Shown one piece after another: positions 20,793-31,043 of a stretch of 64,000 nt of DNA; the stretch's first letter is position 1, and each line of letters starts with the position of its first letter. Both the position numbers and the translations under genes were made by a program. The stretch spans positions 2,976,001 through 3,040,000 of the forward strand of contig NZ_CP045417.1 of the NCBI RefSeq assembly GCF_009363755.1, read 5' to 3'. This stretch comes from Halomonas sp. THAF5a (GTDB lineage: Bacteria; Pseudomonadota; Gammaproteobacteria; Pseudomonadales; Halomonadaceae). Under the pieces are notes generated by a model. The model saw only the letters and a list, made by a program, of their open reading frames with translations. It was not told where the DNA came from and did not search any database.

Positions 20793-21688
20793 GGCGCCGG
20801 CACCGGGCTCTTCTGCCACTGCTGCAGCCCCAGGCCGCCCAGGATCAGCACCAGCCCCACCAGGGTGGAGGGCAGGATCGGCTCGCCCACCACCAGGTAG
20901 AGCAGCAGCAGCGAGACCGGCGGCGAGAGGAAGATCAGGTTCGAGACCTTCGCCGTGCGCGACACCCGGTGCACGGCGAGCTGCCAGAGCACGAAGGCGA
21001 TGCCCATCTCGAAGAGCCCCACGTAGGCCCCCGCCCCGAGACCCGCCCAGCCGTGCCACTGGAGGCCGGGGCCGGCCAGCAGCAGGAGCGTCAGCACCGG
21101 CACGCCGACGCTGAAGTTCTGCCACTGGGCCACCAGCGGTGCCCGGTGATCCCTCGCGTTGAGCAGCCAGTAGAGCGCCCAGAGCAGCGTCGAGGCGAGC
21201 GCCAGGCCGACCCCGAGTGGATCCGCGAAGGCGACGTCGAACACCGCGCCGCGGGTGGCGATGACCCACACCCCGGCGTAGGCGATCAGCCCGGCGATCA
21301 CGTCCATGCGGGTCAGGCGCTGGCCGAGCAGCGGCACGGCCAGGAAGGCCATGGCCAGCGCCCAGGTGTAGTTGAGCGCCATCGCCTCCTGGCCCGGCAG
21401 GCGGTCGTAGGCGGCGAAGAGCACCAGGTAGTAGGCCACCGGATTCATCAGCCCCGCCCAGGCCGCGGTGCGCCAGCCGCGCCTGAGCGCCTGGCCGAGC
21501 AGGCCCTGGCGCGCCACCAGCGCGCCCATCAGCGCCCAGGAGACCAGCGAGGCGAGCCACATCAGCTCCAGCGGTGTCATGTAGGCGAGCGCGACCTTGA
21601 AGGCGGTGGCCACGGTGGACCAGAGCGCCACCGCGCCCAGGCCGAAGAGCATCGCCTGGCGATCCGAGTGGGCGGTCGACGGGCTCAT
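20783..21688 (-). CDS. EamA-family (DMT superfamily) transporter
   Basis: The 301-residue inner-membrane protein has about ten hydrophobic segments arranged as two EamA repeats. The first begins AMLFGLGAVALWSTVATAFKVAL and carries PLELMWLASLVSWALM; the second begins near LGVGLALASTLLWALYWLLNAR. This is the drug/metabolite transporter fold, which usually exports amino acids or other small metabolites. Substrate cannot be read from sequence. The start overlaps the stop of the upstream SelW-like gene by four bases (ATGA), so translation is coupled. Confidence 0.8.
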   Translation of the reverse strand: MSPSTAHSDRQAMLFGLGAVALWSTVATAFKVALAYMTPLELMWLASLVSWALMGALVARQGLLGQALRRGWRTAAWAGLMNPVAYYLVLFAAYDRLPGQEAMALNYTWALAMAFLAVPLLGQRLTRMDVIAGLIAYAGVWVIATRGAVFDVAFADPLGVGLALASTLLWALYWLLNARDHRAPLVAQWQNFSVGVPVLTLLLLAGPGLQWHGWAGLGAGAYVGLFEMGIAFVLWQLAVHRVSRTAKVSNLIFLSPPVSLLLLYLVVGEPILPSTLVGLVLILGGLGLQQWQKSPVPAPQS

Positions 21689-21954
21689 CGGTCGATGTGC
21701 CCGAGGTCGCGGTCGGGGTCGAGGCGGTCGCGCACCGCCTGCTTGAGCGACTTGACGTCGGGAAAGCCGCCGTCGCGCTTGCGCTCCCAGAGCGAGGCCT
21801 CGTCGAGGAAGATCTCGAAGTAACCGCCGTGGGAGGGGACCAGCTCGACCCCGTCGAGGGCCTCACCGAAGGTGGAGAGCAGCTCCTGGGCGTACCAGGC
21901 GCTGCGCAGCAGCCACTGGCACTGGGTGCAGTAGTGAATTCTGATACGTGACAC
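21685..21954 (-). CDS. SelT/SelW/SelH (Rdx) family thioredoxin-fold protein
   Basis: This small 89-residue protein starts with GTG at 21954 behind GGGAAGG. It carries the redox motif Cys9-Thr-Gln-Cys12 in HYCTQCQWLLRSAWYAQELL, followed by a beta strand with GGYFEIFLDEASLWERKRDGGFPDVKSLKQAVRDRL. In selenoprotein relatives the second Cys is selenocysteine; here both are Cys. The family is thought to act in thiol redox chemistry, with no fixed substrate in bacteria. It is translationally coupled to the EamA transporter. Confidence 0.8.
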   Translation of the reverse strand: MSRIRIHYCTQCQWLLRSAWYAQELLSTFGEALDGVELVPSHGGYFEIFLDEASLWERKRDGGFPDVKSLKQAVRDRLDPDRDLGHIDR

Positions 21955-22194
21955 GATCCTTCCCTGTCGCAACGCTGAGTATGGACACCTCATCCTAAGG
22001 CAAGCGTGCGGCACTGTCTGCGCCACCTGCCCTGCCACGCCAGGCCGCCTGCCGTTCGCGACCCGGCACGTTTGGCCCCGGGGCCAGGGTCCGGCCGATC
22101 CGACCGCCAGGACCTTCGATGCCTGCCCTCAGGGTGACAAGCGCCGGCGATGCCGCAACAATGTCGTATATTACCGACGGCGAAAGGAGCAAGC

Positions 22195-23508
22195 ATGGCC
22201 GGCCCCGAGATCAGCCAGACCCGGCTCTATGAGTGGCTCACCGGCGACGACGACAGCCGGATGTGTCGGGACATTCCCGATGAGGCCTGCCAGGAGCAGC
22301 CGCGCAATTTCTTCCTGCACCTCAGCGCCTCGCTCGGCAACAAGCTGGCCGACGAACTCTCCAGCGCCCGGCTGGTGCTGCCCTGGCTCCTCGGGCTGAT
22401 CGGCGCGCCGCTGTGGATGGTCGGCCTGCTGGTGCCGATCCGCGAGGCCGGCGCCCTGCTGCCCCAGGTGTTCATCGCCGGTTTCATTCGCCAGAAGCCC
22501 GAGCGCAAATGGGTCTGGGTGCTCGGCGGCGCCCTTCAGGCACTCGCCGCGGCCCTGCTGTCCCTGCTGGCCCTGTTCGGCAGCGGCGGGCTGGGCGGGG
22601 CGCTGGTGCTCGCCGTGCTGGTGGCGCTGTCGCTGGCCCGGGGCCTGTCGTCGATCGCCACCAAGGACGTGCTCGGCAAGACCATCGCCAAGCAGCGCCG
22701 CGGAACCCTGATGGGCTGGAGCGGCAGCGTGGCGGGAGGCGTCACCCTGGCCGCCGGCGGCGTACTGGTGCTGCTCGGTGACCGTCCGGGTGAGCTGGCC
22801 CTGGCCGCCCTGCTCGGCGTCGCCGCCCTGGGCTGGGCCGTCAATGCGCTCTGCGCGGCCCGCATCGAGGAGGTGCCCGGCGCCGTCGAGGGCGGCCAGA
22901 ACGCCTGGGAGAGCATCCGGCAGGGCCTGCACCTGCTGCGCGACGACCGCGACTTCCTGCATTTCAACCTCGCCCGTGCCCTGCTGCTGGCCAGCGCCCT
23001 GGCGCTGCCCTATGTGGCGCTGCTCGGCCAGGAGCAGAGCGGCACCGAGCTCGGCGGGCTGGGCATCCTGATCGTCGTCTCGGGGGTCGCCGGCATGCTG
23101 GCGAGCCCGGTATGGGGCAAGCGGGCCGACGCCTCCAGCCGCCGGGTGATGCGCGATGGCGGCCTCGGCACCGCCGCCGGCTGCCTGCTCGGCGCGGCCT
23201 TCGCCTGGTGGCCGGCGGCCTGGAGCGAGACCGTCTGGCCCTACGCGCTGGTCTATGCGCTGCTGGTGATCGTCCACGCCGGCGTGCGGCTGGGGCGCAA
23301 GACCTACGTCGTCGACATGGCCGGGGCCGACAACCGGGCCCTCTATGTGGCACTCTCCAATACGCTGACCGGCGTGCTGATGCTGGCGCTGGGCGGCCTC
23401 GTCGGCCTGCTGGCCCAGTGGCTCGGCAGTGCCGGGCTGCTGGCCGTGCTGGCCCTGATGGGCCTGGCCGCCGCCGCGAGTGCCCAGCGCCTGCCCGACG
23501 TGGAGTGA
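22195..23508 (+). CDS. Major facilitator superfamily transporter
   Basis: The 437-residue membrane protein starts at ATG 22195 with AAAGGAG a few bases upstream. After an unusually polar 55-residue N-terminus (MAGPEISQTRLYEWLTGDDD) come about eleven hydrophobic segments. An MFS-type loop lies after the second segment (FIRQKPERKWVWV) and a second at GKRADASSRRVMRDGG. I cannot assign a substrate. It is divergent from the SelW-like gene, leaving a 240-bp shared upstream region, and is followed 110 bp later by the LOV photoreceptor gene on the same strand. Confidence 0.75.
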   Translation: MAGPEISQTRLYEWLTGDDDSRMCRDIPDEACQEQPRNFFLHLSASLGNKLADELSSARLVLPWLLGLIGAPLWMVGLLVPIREAGALLPQVFIAGFIRQKPERKWVWVLGGALQALAAALLSLLALFGSGGLGGALVLAVLVALSLARGLSSIATKDVLGKTIAKQRRGTLMGWSGSVAGGVTLAAGGVLVLLGDRPGELALAALLGVAALGWAVNALCAARIEEVPGAVEGGQNAWESIRQGLHLLRDDRDFLHFNLARALLLASALALPYVALLGQEQSGTELGGLGILIVVSGVAGMLASPVWGKRADASSRRVMRDGGLGTAAGCLLGAAFAWWPAAWSETVWPYALVYALLVIVHAGVRLGRKTYVVDMAGADNRALYVALSNTLTGVLMLALGGLVGLLAQWLGSAGLLAVLALMGLAAAASAQRLPDVE

Positions 23509-23618
23509 CCGGCGCGGCGCGCGTTGAAATCCGCCCGCCGGCTGGCCATGATATGGCAAATATTCCCCCCCGTGGCGCCTGGAGTGGCGACGCGGGCATC
23601 GCGACAGGAAGCCCCTGC

Positions 23619-24053
23619 ATGAAACGATCCCCGTTGATCAGCCCGGAACTGCTGGAACGCATCGTCGATGCCTCGGAGGACGGCATCGTGGTCGCCGAGC
23701 AGGAGGGCGACGAGAACATCCTGATCTACGTCAACCAGGGGTTCGAGCGCCTCACCGGCTACAGCGCCGACGAGATCCTCTACCAGGACTGCCGCTTCCT
23801 GCAGAACGAGGACCGCGACCAGCCCGGGCTCGATGCCATCCGCCTCGCCCTCAAGGAGGGGCGCCCCTGCCGCGAGGTACTGCGCAACTACAGGAAGGAC
23901 GGCACCCTCTTCTACAACGAGCTCTCCATCACCCCGGTGCACGACGAGGACGACAACCTCAACTACTACATCGGCGTGCAGAAGGACGTCACCGAGCGCG
24001 TCGAGGCGCAGCAGGAGCTCGAGCGGCTCAAGGCCGAACACGGCCTCTCCTGA
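23619..24053 (+). CDS. Short LOV-domain blue-light photoreceptor
   Basis: The 144-residue protein is a single PAS/LOV domain with short helical ends and no output domain. Key residues are present: photoactive Cys58 in ILYQDCRFLQNEDRDQ, flavin contacts Asn90 and Asn100 in REVLRNYRKDGTLFYNELSI, and Gln121 in YYIGVQKDV. The C-terminus (ERVEAQQELERLKAEHG) is a coiled-coil helix that likely dimerises. As I recall them, the segments LYQDCRFLQ, REVLRNYRKDG and NELSITPV are shared with the Pseudomonas putida short LOV protein PpSB1-LOV. Such proteins bind FMN and form a Cys-flavin adduct in blue light. Partners are unknown. The ATG at 23619 follows ACAGGA. Confidence 0.9.
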   Translation: MKRSPLISPELLERIVDASEDGIVVAEQEGDENILIYVNQGFERLTGYSADEILYQDCRFLQNEDRDQPGLDAIRLALKEGRPCREVLRNYRKDGTLFYNELSITPVHDEDDNLNYYIGVQKDVTERVEAQQELERLKAEHGLS

Positions 24054-24248
24054 TCCCCGCCGGGCGTCCGCCCGCGGCCCGCGAAAAAACTCCCGCCAGG
24101 GGCTTGTTCTCCACCCGCCGTGACGATATATAGCCAGCAGGCAAGAGGCTTTGCCGCTGGCGCTTCCAGCTCCCTGCCGGAGACGCGAAGCGATCGATCG
24201 CTGTGCCGACGGCAGCGGCCGTCGGCCCGGGCCATGGGAGGAGATCGC

Positions 24249-24473
24249 ATGAGCCATGAACCCCTTCTCGATACCCCCTTCGACGACGATCAGGACTACC
24301 TGAGCGCCGACAATGACGAACCCGCCCAGACGCGCCCGACGAGTCGTGCCGATGCCCTGCGGGCCCGCCGACGCGTGGAGGCGCTGATCGAGGAGCGCCG
24401 GCTGCAGCGCGCCATCGTCGACGACTGGTCCCTCGACGGCGGCTTCGAGGAAGAAGAAGAAGAGGAAGAGTAG
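24249..24473 (+). CDS. Small acidic PA3496-family protein
   Basis: The 74-residue protein starts after GGGAGGAGATCGC, an excellent ribosome site. The centre, RARRRVEALIEERRLQRAIVDDW, is a predicted charged helix resembling the Pseudomonas PA3496 family, whose role (regulation or envelope integrity) is only putative. The N-terminus is Asp-rich and the C-terminus ends in a run of eight Glu. No membrane segment or signal is visible. It stands alone between the LOV gene and ettA. Confidence 0.6.
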   Translation: MSHEPLLDTPFDDDQDYLSADNDEPAQTRPTSRADALRARRRVEALIEERRLQRAIVDDWSLDGGFEEEEEEEE

Positions 24474-24562
24474 CCCGCGCCAGCGCCCGCGGGGAGGCTG
24501 GCCTTTGCCGCCCCCGGGCTCTATCATCGTGCCACCGAAATCCCCCAACCAAGTGGCTCTAC

Positions 24563-26224
<1,662 letters not shown>

Positions 26225-26245
26225 TCGACGCGCGACCGCGATCTC

Positions 26246-26284
26246 ACCGCCCCCTCGCCCGCCGGCAGGGGGCGGTTTGCGTTG
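26246..26284 (+). terminator. Hairpin terminator after ettA
   Basis: ACCGCCCCCT and AGGGGGCGGT form a perfect 10-bp stem (26246-26255 / 26267-26276) with an 11-base loop, followed by TTGCGTT. The T tract is short, so strength is uncertain. Confidence 0.6.
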
Positions 26285-26354
26285 GGGACGATGCAGGGCT
26301 TGCTCCCGGCGCCCGGGCAGGCCATAAGGGGACTCGTCCCGCGAGGAGCCGCCC

Positions 26355-27683
26355 ATGAAGCGCTCGATGATCTGGCCCCTGCGCCTGCTCAAGGCCTTCC
26401 GGCAGAGCATTGCCTACCTGCCCACCCTGCTGGCACTCGCCTACGGCCTGGCGAGCCTCGCCGCCCTGCTGCTGCCGATCTCCGACGAGCGGCTGCCGAC
26501 CCTGCTCACGCTGCTCGGCCTCGAGGCCCCGGGGAACACCCGGGCGCTGCTCGCCGCCCTGCTCGGCGGCATGATCTCGCTGATGGTCTTCAGCTTCTCC
26601 ATGGTGATGTCGGTGCTCTCCCAGGCCGGCGGGCAGTTCTCCCACAAGCTGGTCTTCGGGCTGATCTCGGAGCGGGCGCACCAGTGGGTGCTCGGCCACT
26701 ACCTCGGCACCATCCTCTTCATCCTGATGCTGCTGATGGTGCCGGAGGTCGCCGAGGGCCAGGCGACCTGGCGCTCGCTGGCGATCTACCTGGCCTGCGC
26801 CATGGTCATCCACTGCCTGGCGCTGTTCGTCTACTTCATCCACAACGCCTCGATGTCGATCCAGATCGACGCCGTGGCCACCGACCTGCACCGCACCACG
26901 CTCTCCTCGATGCACGCCCTGCAGCGCCGCCAGCAGGGCCGGGAGTGGCGCCTGCTCGGCGATACCCCGCCCTCGAGGCATCCGTCCCATCCGGTGACCG
27001 CTCGCCGCGCCGGCTACCTGCAGAACGCCGACCTCGCCGCCCTGGCGGCGCTGGCGCGCCGGGTCGACGGCGTGGTGCACCTGCACTTCCGCTTCGGCGA
27101 CTACGTGGTGGAGGGGCTGCCGATCCTGACGCTTCAATCCGCGAGCCCGCCCGAGACGGCCTGGTGCGAGGAGGCCCGCGCCGCCCTGGTCTACATGGAG
27201 GGGGAGGCGATCACCGAGCACCACGTGTTCGGCATGACCCAGCTGATGGAGATCGCCCTGAAGGCGCTCTCACCGGGCGTCAACGACCCCGGCACCGCCC
27301 GGCTCTGCCTGCATCGCCTGACCGACCTGCTGCGCCGGCGCCTCGAGTGGCAGCCCTGCAACGCGCGCTTCGATGACGACGGCCGCTGTCGGGTGACCTG
27401 GCAGGTGGAGGACTTCGAGAGCCTGCTCTATCGGCTCTTCCAGCCCATCCTGCACCACGGCCGGGACGACCTGAGCATCGGCCTGGGGGTGCTCAAGGCG
27501 CTGAAGACGCTGTCGCTGTTCGCCGAGCCCCGGGAGCTCGCGCTGCTGCAGGACCATGCCGACCGGGTGCTGGAGACCCTCGCCGAGGCGGTCCGCCATC
27601 CGCTGGACCGCGACTTCGTCTCGGCGCGCCTGGACGACGGCCTGCACCGGCTCCGGCTGCCGGCCGCCCTGCCCGGCGGCTGA
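26355..27683 (+). CDS. DUF2254 membrane protein
   Basis: The 442-residue protein has an N-terminal block of four membrane segments within the first 165 residues, including MISLMVFSFSMVMSVLSQAGGQFSHKLV, which is characteristic of DUF2254. A soluble cytoplasmic part follows with HVFGMTQLMEIALKALSPGVNDPGTA, the most conserved motif of the family. The function is unknown. The start at 26355 is preceded by GAGGAG. It converges on the LpxL-type gene with only ten bases between stops. Confidence 0.8.
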   Translation: MKRSMIWPLRLLKAFRQSIAYLPTLLALAYGLASLAALLLPISDERLPTLLTLLGLEAPGNTRALLAALLGGMISLMVFSFSMVMSVLSQAGGQFSHKLVFGLISERAHQWVLGHYLGTILFILMLLMVPEVAEGQATWRSLAIYLACAMVIHCLALFVYFIHNASMSIQIDAVATDLHRTTLSSMHALQRRQQGREWRLLGDTPPSRHPSHPVTARRAGYLQNADLAALAALARRVDGVVHLHFRFGDYVVEGLPILTLQSASPPETAWCEEARAALVYMEGEAITEHHVFGMTQLMEIALKALSPGVNDPGTARLCLHRLTDLLRRRLEWQPCNARFDDDGRCRVTWQVEDFESLLYRLFQPILHHGRDDLSIGLGVLKALKTLSLFAEPRELALLQDHADRVLETLAEAVRHPLDRDFVSARLDDGLHRLRLPAALPGG

Positions 27684-27693
27684 GCCCGCGGCC

Positions 27694-28611
27694 TCAGTAG
27701 GGCTTGGCCTCGCCGCGCGGGCGGGTCTTGAAGCGCCGGTGCAGCCACAGGTACTGCTCCGGGTGGCGGCGGATCGCCGCCTCGATCACCGCGTTGATGC
27801 GGGTGGCATCGGCCACCTCGTCGCCGCAGGGGAAGTCCTCGAGGGGCGGCAGGTACTCCAGGGTGTAGGTGCGATCGTCCGGATTGCGGTGGTAGATCAG
27901 GGGTAGCACCGGCGCCCCGGTCATGCGCGCGATGCGTGCCGTCATGCGCACCGTGGCCGCCTGAACGCCGAAGAAGGGGGCGAAGACGCTGGCCTCGCGG
28001 CCGAAGTCCTGGTCCGGCGAGTACCAGACCGCATGGCCCTCCTTGATGCGGCGCACCACGCCGCGCAGGTCATGGCGCTCGATGATGGTATCGAAATAGC
28101 GCGCCCGGGCCCGCGCCATGAAGCGGTCGAACAACGGGTTGTCGTGGGGGCGCTGGACGGCATCGACGCGGAAGTAGAGCGCGTGCAGGGCGCCGCCCAG
28201 GTCGAGGGTGGAGAAGTGGATGCCGAGGATCAACGCGCCGCGGCCCTGGGCCTGGAGCCTTGCCATGTGCTCCTGCCCGCGGAAGGTCACCCGGTGGCGC
28301 AGGTGCTCGTGGTTCCGGCACCAGCCGGTGGCCGTCTCGACCAGGCCAATGCCGTTGGCGATGAAGCTCTCCCGCACCAGGGCGGCCTGCTGGTCGGCAT
28401 CGCGCTCCGGGAAGCAGAGCCGGATATTGGTCTCGGTGATGTGTCGGCGGCGTCGGGCGAAGCGCCAGGCGGCGAGGCCGATGGCCTTGCCCACCGCGAG
28501 CTTCACCCGCCAGGGCAGCCAGGCCACCGCGTGCATGGCGCCGATGGCGAGCCAGGTCGGCCAGTAGCGCGGGTGGGCGAAGGAGGTCTGGGGGGTGTCG
28601 TCCGTGGACAT
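27694..28611 (-). CDS. lpxL: Lipid A biosynthesis lauroyl-type acyltransferase (LpxL/HtrB family)
   Basis: This 305-residue inner-membrane enzyme transfers a secondary acyl chain from acyl-ACP to Kdo2-lipid IVA. The catalytic HX4D motif is GIHFSTLDLGG with His132 and Asp137. Other family blocks are NIRLCFPER, YSPDQDFG and FFGVQAATV. A hydrophobic N-terminal segment anchors it. AGGGAA precedes the ATG. It lies 21 bases after alr and is probably co-transcribed. LpxP- or LpxM-type specificity cannot be excluded from sequence alone. Confidence 0.85.
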   Translation of the reverse strand: MSTDDTPQTSFAHPRYWPTWLAIGAMHAVAWLPWRVKLAVGKAIGLAAWRFARRRRHITETNIRLCFPERDADQQAALVRESFIANGIGLVETATGWCRNHEHLRHRVTFRGQEHMARLQAQGRGALILGIHFSTLDLGGALHALYFRVDAVQRPHDNPLFDRFMARARARYFDTIIERHDLRGVVRRIKEGHAVWYSPDQDFGREASVFAPFFGVQAATVRMTARIARMTGAPVLPLIYHRNPDDRTYTLEYLPPLEDFPCGDEVADATRINAVIEAAIRRHPEQYLWLHRRFKTRPRGEAKPY

Positions 28612-28632
28612 GCGGCTTCCCTGGGGCGGCGA

Positions 28633-29736
28633 TCAGTGCGCGCCATGATAGCGCCTGGGCACCCTCGGCAGCACCCCCGTGAGCAGGGTGTAGCTGATGG
28701 TGTCGCAGTGGCGGGCCACCTCGTCCACCGAGAGCACCTCGCCGCTGGCCGCCCGGCCCCAGAGCACCACCTCGCTGCCGATGTCGGCCTCGGGGAGATC
28801 GGTGAGGTCCACGGTGAGCATGTCCATGGAGACCTTGCCGGCGATCGCCGTGCGCCGGCCGTCGACCAGCACCGGGGTGCCGTCGACCGCGTGCCGGTCG
28901 TAGCCGTCGCCGTAGCCCGCCGCCACCACGCCGATCCGCGAGGGGCGCGACGCCCGCCAGCGCCCGCCGTAGCCCACCGGCTCGCCCGCGGCGATCTCGC
29001 GCACGGCGATGATCGCCGAGCGCAGGGTCATCACCGGAGCGAGTCGCCGGCTCACCGCGTTGGCGACCTCCAGCGGGTCGCTGCCGTAGAGCATCACCCC
29101 GGGGCGGTTCCAGGCGCCGTGGGCGGCGGGCCGGGACAGGGTGGCGGGCGAGTTGGCCAGGCAGGTGGGCGCGTCGAGCCGCGCCGCCAGCGCCGCCAGC
29201 AGCCCGAGCTGCCGCTCGAAGTAGGCCGGCTCCCGGGCGTCGGCGGTGGCGAAGTGGCTCATCAGGTGCAGGTCGCAGGCGTGGGCGGGTGCCGCGGCGA
29301 GCCGCGCCCAGGCCGCCTCGGCCCGCTCCGGCGGGAAGCCCAGCCGGTGCATGCCCGAGTCCACCTTGAGCCAGACCGGGATGGGGCGGGCCGGTCGGTA
29401 GGCGAGCAGCGCGTCTAGCTGCCACTCGCTGTGCACCGCCATCCACAGCCCCAGCGCCTCGACACGCTCGAGCTCGGCGGCCTCGAAGATGCCCTCGAGC
29501 AGCACGATGGGGGCGGTGATGCCCCCCTCGCGGAGCGTCTCGGCCTCCTCGAGGCAGGCCACGGCGAAGGCCGGCGCCAGGTCCTCGAGGGCGCGGGCGC
29601 AACGCAGCGCGCCGTGACCGTAGGCGTCGGCCTTGATCACGGCCACGGAGCGACTGCGGGGGGCCTGGTCACGGGCCAGGCGGTAGTTGTGACGCAGGGC
29701 GTCGAGGTCGATATCGGCAATCAGCGGCCGGGCCAT
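28633..29736 (-). CDS. alr: Alanine racemase
   Basis: The 367-residue fold-type III PLP enzyme makes D-alanine for peptidoglycan. The PLP Lys is Lys35 in VAVIKADAYGHG. The second catalytic base is the Tyr in AAGYGDGYDRHAVDG, and MSHFATAD and NRPGVMLYG are further family signatures. Length is typical. Start ATG 29736 has AGGAT upstream. The downstream gene on the same strand is the LpxL-type acyltransferase, giving an envelope-biogenesis pair. Confidence 0.93.
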   Translation of the reverse strand: MARPLIADIDLDALRHNYRLARDQAPRSRSVAVIKADAYGHGALRCARALEDLAPAFAVACLEEAETLREGGITAPIVLLEGIFEAAELERVEALGLWMAVHSEWQLDALLAYRPARPIPVWLKVDSGMHRLGFPPERAEAAWARLAAAPAHACDLHLMSHFATADAREPAYFERQLGLLAALAARLDAPTCLANSPATLSRPAAHGAWNRPGVMLYGSDPLEVANAVSRRLAPVMTLRSAIIAVREIAAGEPVGYGGRWRASRPSRIGVVAAGYGDGYDRHAVDGTPVLVDGRRTAIAGKVSMDMLTVDLTDLPEADIGSEVVLWGRAASGEVLSVDEVARHCDTISYTLLTGVLPRVPRRYHGAH

Positions 29737-29800
29737 GATCGGTATCCTGTCGCGTCGTGGGATAGACGATAATTATCCCTCAATCAGGCCGGGAGTTCAT

Positions 29801-29830
29801 GGCAAAAGGCGCTGCATGGCGCCATGCAGC
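29801..29830 (-). terminator. Palindromic hairpin downstream of rpoS
   Basis: A perfect 20-bp palindrome (GCTGCATGGCGCCATGCAGC) lies 76-95 bases past the rpoS stop. On the minus strand it is followed by GCCTTTTGCC, a short T run. It could end rpoS transcription; it is also compatible with a protein-binding palindrome ahead of alr. Confidence 0.5.
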
Positions 29831-29905
29831 CAGACATTCCTCTGGCCGAATGGCGTAAGGGCAGTGAAATCGACTGGCCCGAATCGAACGCGGGCCGCCG
29901 GGGGA

Positions 29906-30919
29906 TCACTCGAAGATGGCGTCCAGCGATAGACCCTGCTTGTCGAGCATGCGGCGCAGCTTCTTCAGGGCCTCCACCTGGATCTGGCGGACCCGCTCGC
30001 GGGTCAGGCCGATCTCCTCGCCGACCTGCTCGAGGGTCGCGGCCTCGTGGCCCCGCAGGCCGAAGCGGCGCACCACCACCTCCATCTGCTTCTCGGTGAG
30101 CTCCGCCAGCCACTCGTCGACATGCTGGCGAACGTCGCCGTCGACCAGGGTCGACTCGGGGCCCATGTCGTTGTCGTCGGCCAGGGTCTCGATCAGCGGC
30201 TTGTCGCTCTCGGTGCCCATCGGGTAGTCGACGGAGGAGACCCGCTCGTTGAGGCCCATCATCTTCTTGACGGTCTCCACCGGCTTGTCGAGATAGTCGG
30301 CGACCTCCTCGGCGGTGGCCTCATGGTCGAGCTTCTGGGTCAGCTCGCGGGCCGCCCGCAGGTAGATGTTGAGCTCCTTGACCACATGGATCGGCAGGCG
30401 AATCGTGCGGGTCTGGTTCATCAGGGCCCGCTCGATGGTCTGGCGGATCCACCAGGTGGCGTAGGTCGAGAATCGGAAGCCGCGCTCGGGGTCGAACTTC
30501 TCGACGGCGCGGATCAGGCCCAGGTTGCCCTCCTCGATGAGGTCGAGCAGGGTGAGGCCGCGGTTGAGATAGCGCCGGGCGATCTTCACCACCAGGCGCA
30601 GGTTGGACTCGATCATCCGCGAGCGGCCCAGCGGATCGCCCTTGCGGGCCAGCCGCCCGAAGTGAACCTCCTCCTCGGGCGTCAGCAGCGGCGAGAAGCC
30701 GATCTCGTTGAGATAGATCTGGGTGGCATCGAGGCTGTGCCGGTGATGGCGATCCTCGCGGCTCAGGGCCTTCTCGAAGGCGTCCTCATCACCGCTCAGG
30801 GTCTCCTCTTCCTCCTCGTCGATCTCCTCGCGTTCGTCCTCCGCCTCGACGGTGTCGTCGTCCGCCTCTTCGGCGGACGCCAGATTCACATCCTGAAGGT
30901 CCCGTTCAAGCATGCTCAT
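29906..30919 (-). CDS. rpoS: RNA polymerase sigma factor RpoS (stationary phase/general stress)
   Basis: The 337-residue sigma-70 family factor has region 1.2 [21 protein letters not shown], region 2 [20 protein letters not shown] through [22 protein letters not shown], region 3 and region 4 [19 protein letters not shown]. The QIYLNEIG and [18 protein letters not shown] strings are RpoS-typical. The N-terminus is unusually acidic ([17 protein letters not shown]). A second ATG two codons in is possible. In related bacteria the main rpoS promoter lies within nlpD, the gene immediately upstream here. Confidence 0.95.
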   Translation of the reverse strand: MSMLERDLQDVNLASAEEADDDTVEAEDEREEIDEEEEETLSGDEDAFEKALSREDRHHRHSLDATQIYLNEIGFSPLLTPEEEVHFGRLARKGDPLGRSRMIESNLRLVVKIARRYLNRGLTLLDLIEEGNLGLIRAVEKFDPERGFRFSTYATWWIRQTIERALMNQTRTIRLPIHVVKELNIYLRAARELTQKLDHEATAEEVADYLDKPVETVKKMMGLNERVSSVDYPMGTESDKPLIETLADDNDMGPESTLVDGDVRQHVDEWLAELTEKQMEVVVRRFGLRGHEAATLEQVGEEIGLTRERVRQIQVEALKKLRRMLDKQGLSLDAIFE

Positions 30920-31043
30920 CGATTTCTACCCCATGGTTGCGACCGGGCGCCGTAGGTCCAAGGCCGGACGATCGACGCACGAGATTATTATTGTTGAGTG
31001 TCCCGGACCCTCTGCCCTGGGTGATGGCCGCCGCCGACCGGGA

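Noticed and set aside
24479..24510. GCCAGC/GCTGGC hairpin after the small acidic protein gene
   Set aside because: Only six base pairs with a 12-base loop and a three-base T run; too weak to call a terminator.
29840..29905. tRNA-like T-arm (GTTCGATTCGGGCC on the minus strand)
   Set aside because: No matching D-arm, anticodon stem or acceptor stem could be drawn around it.
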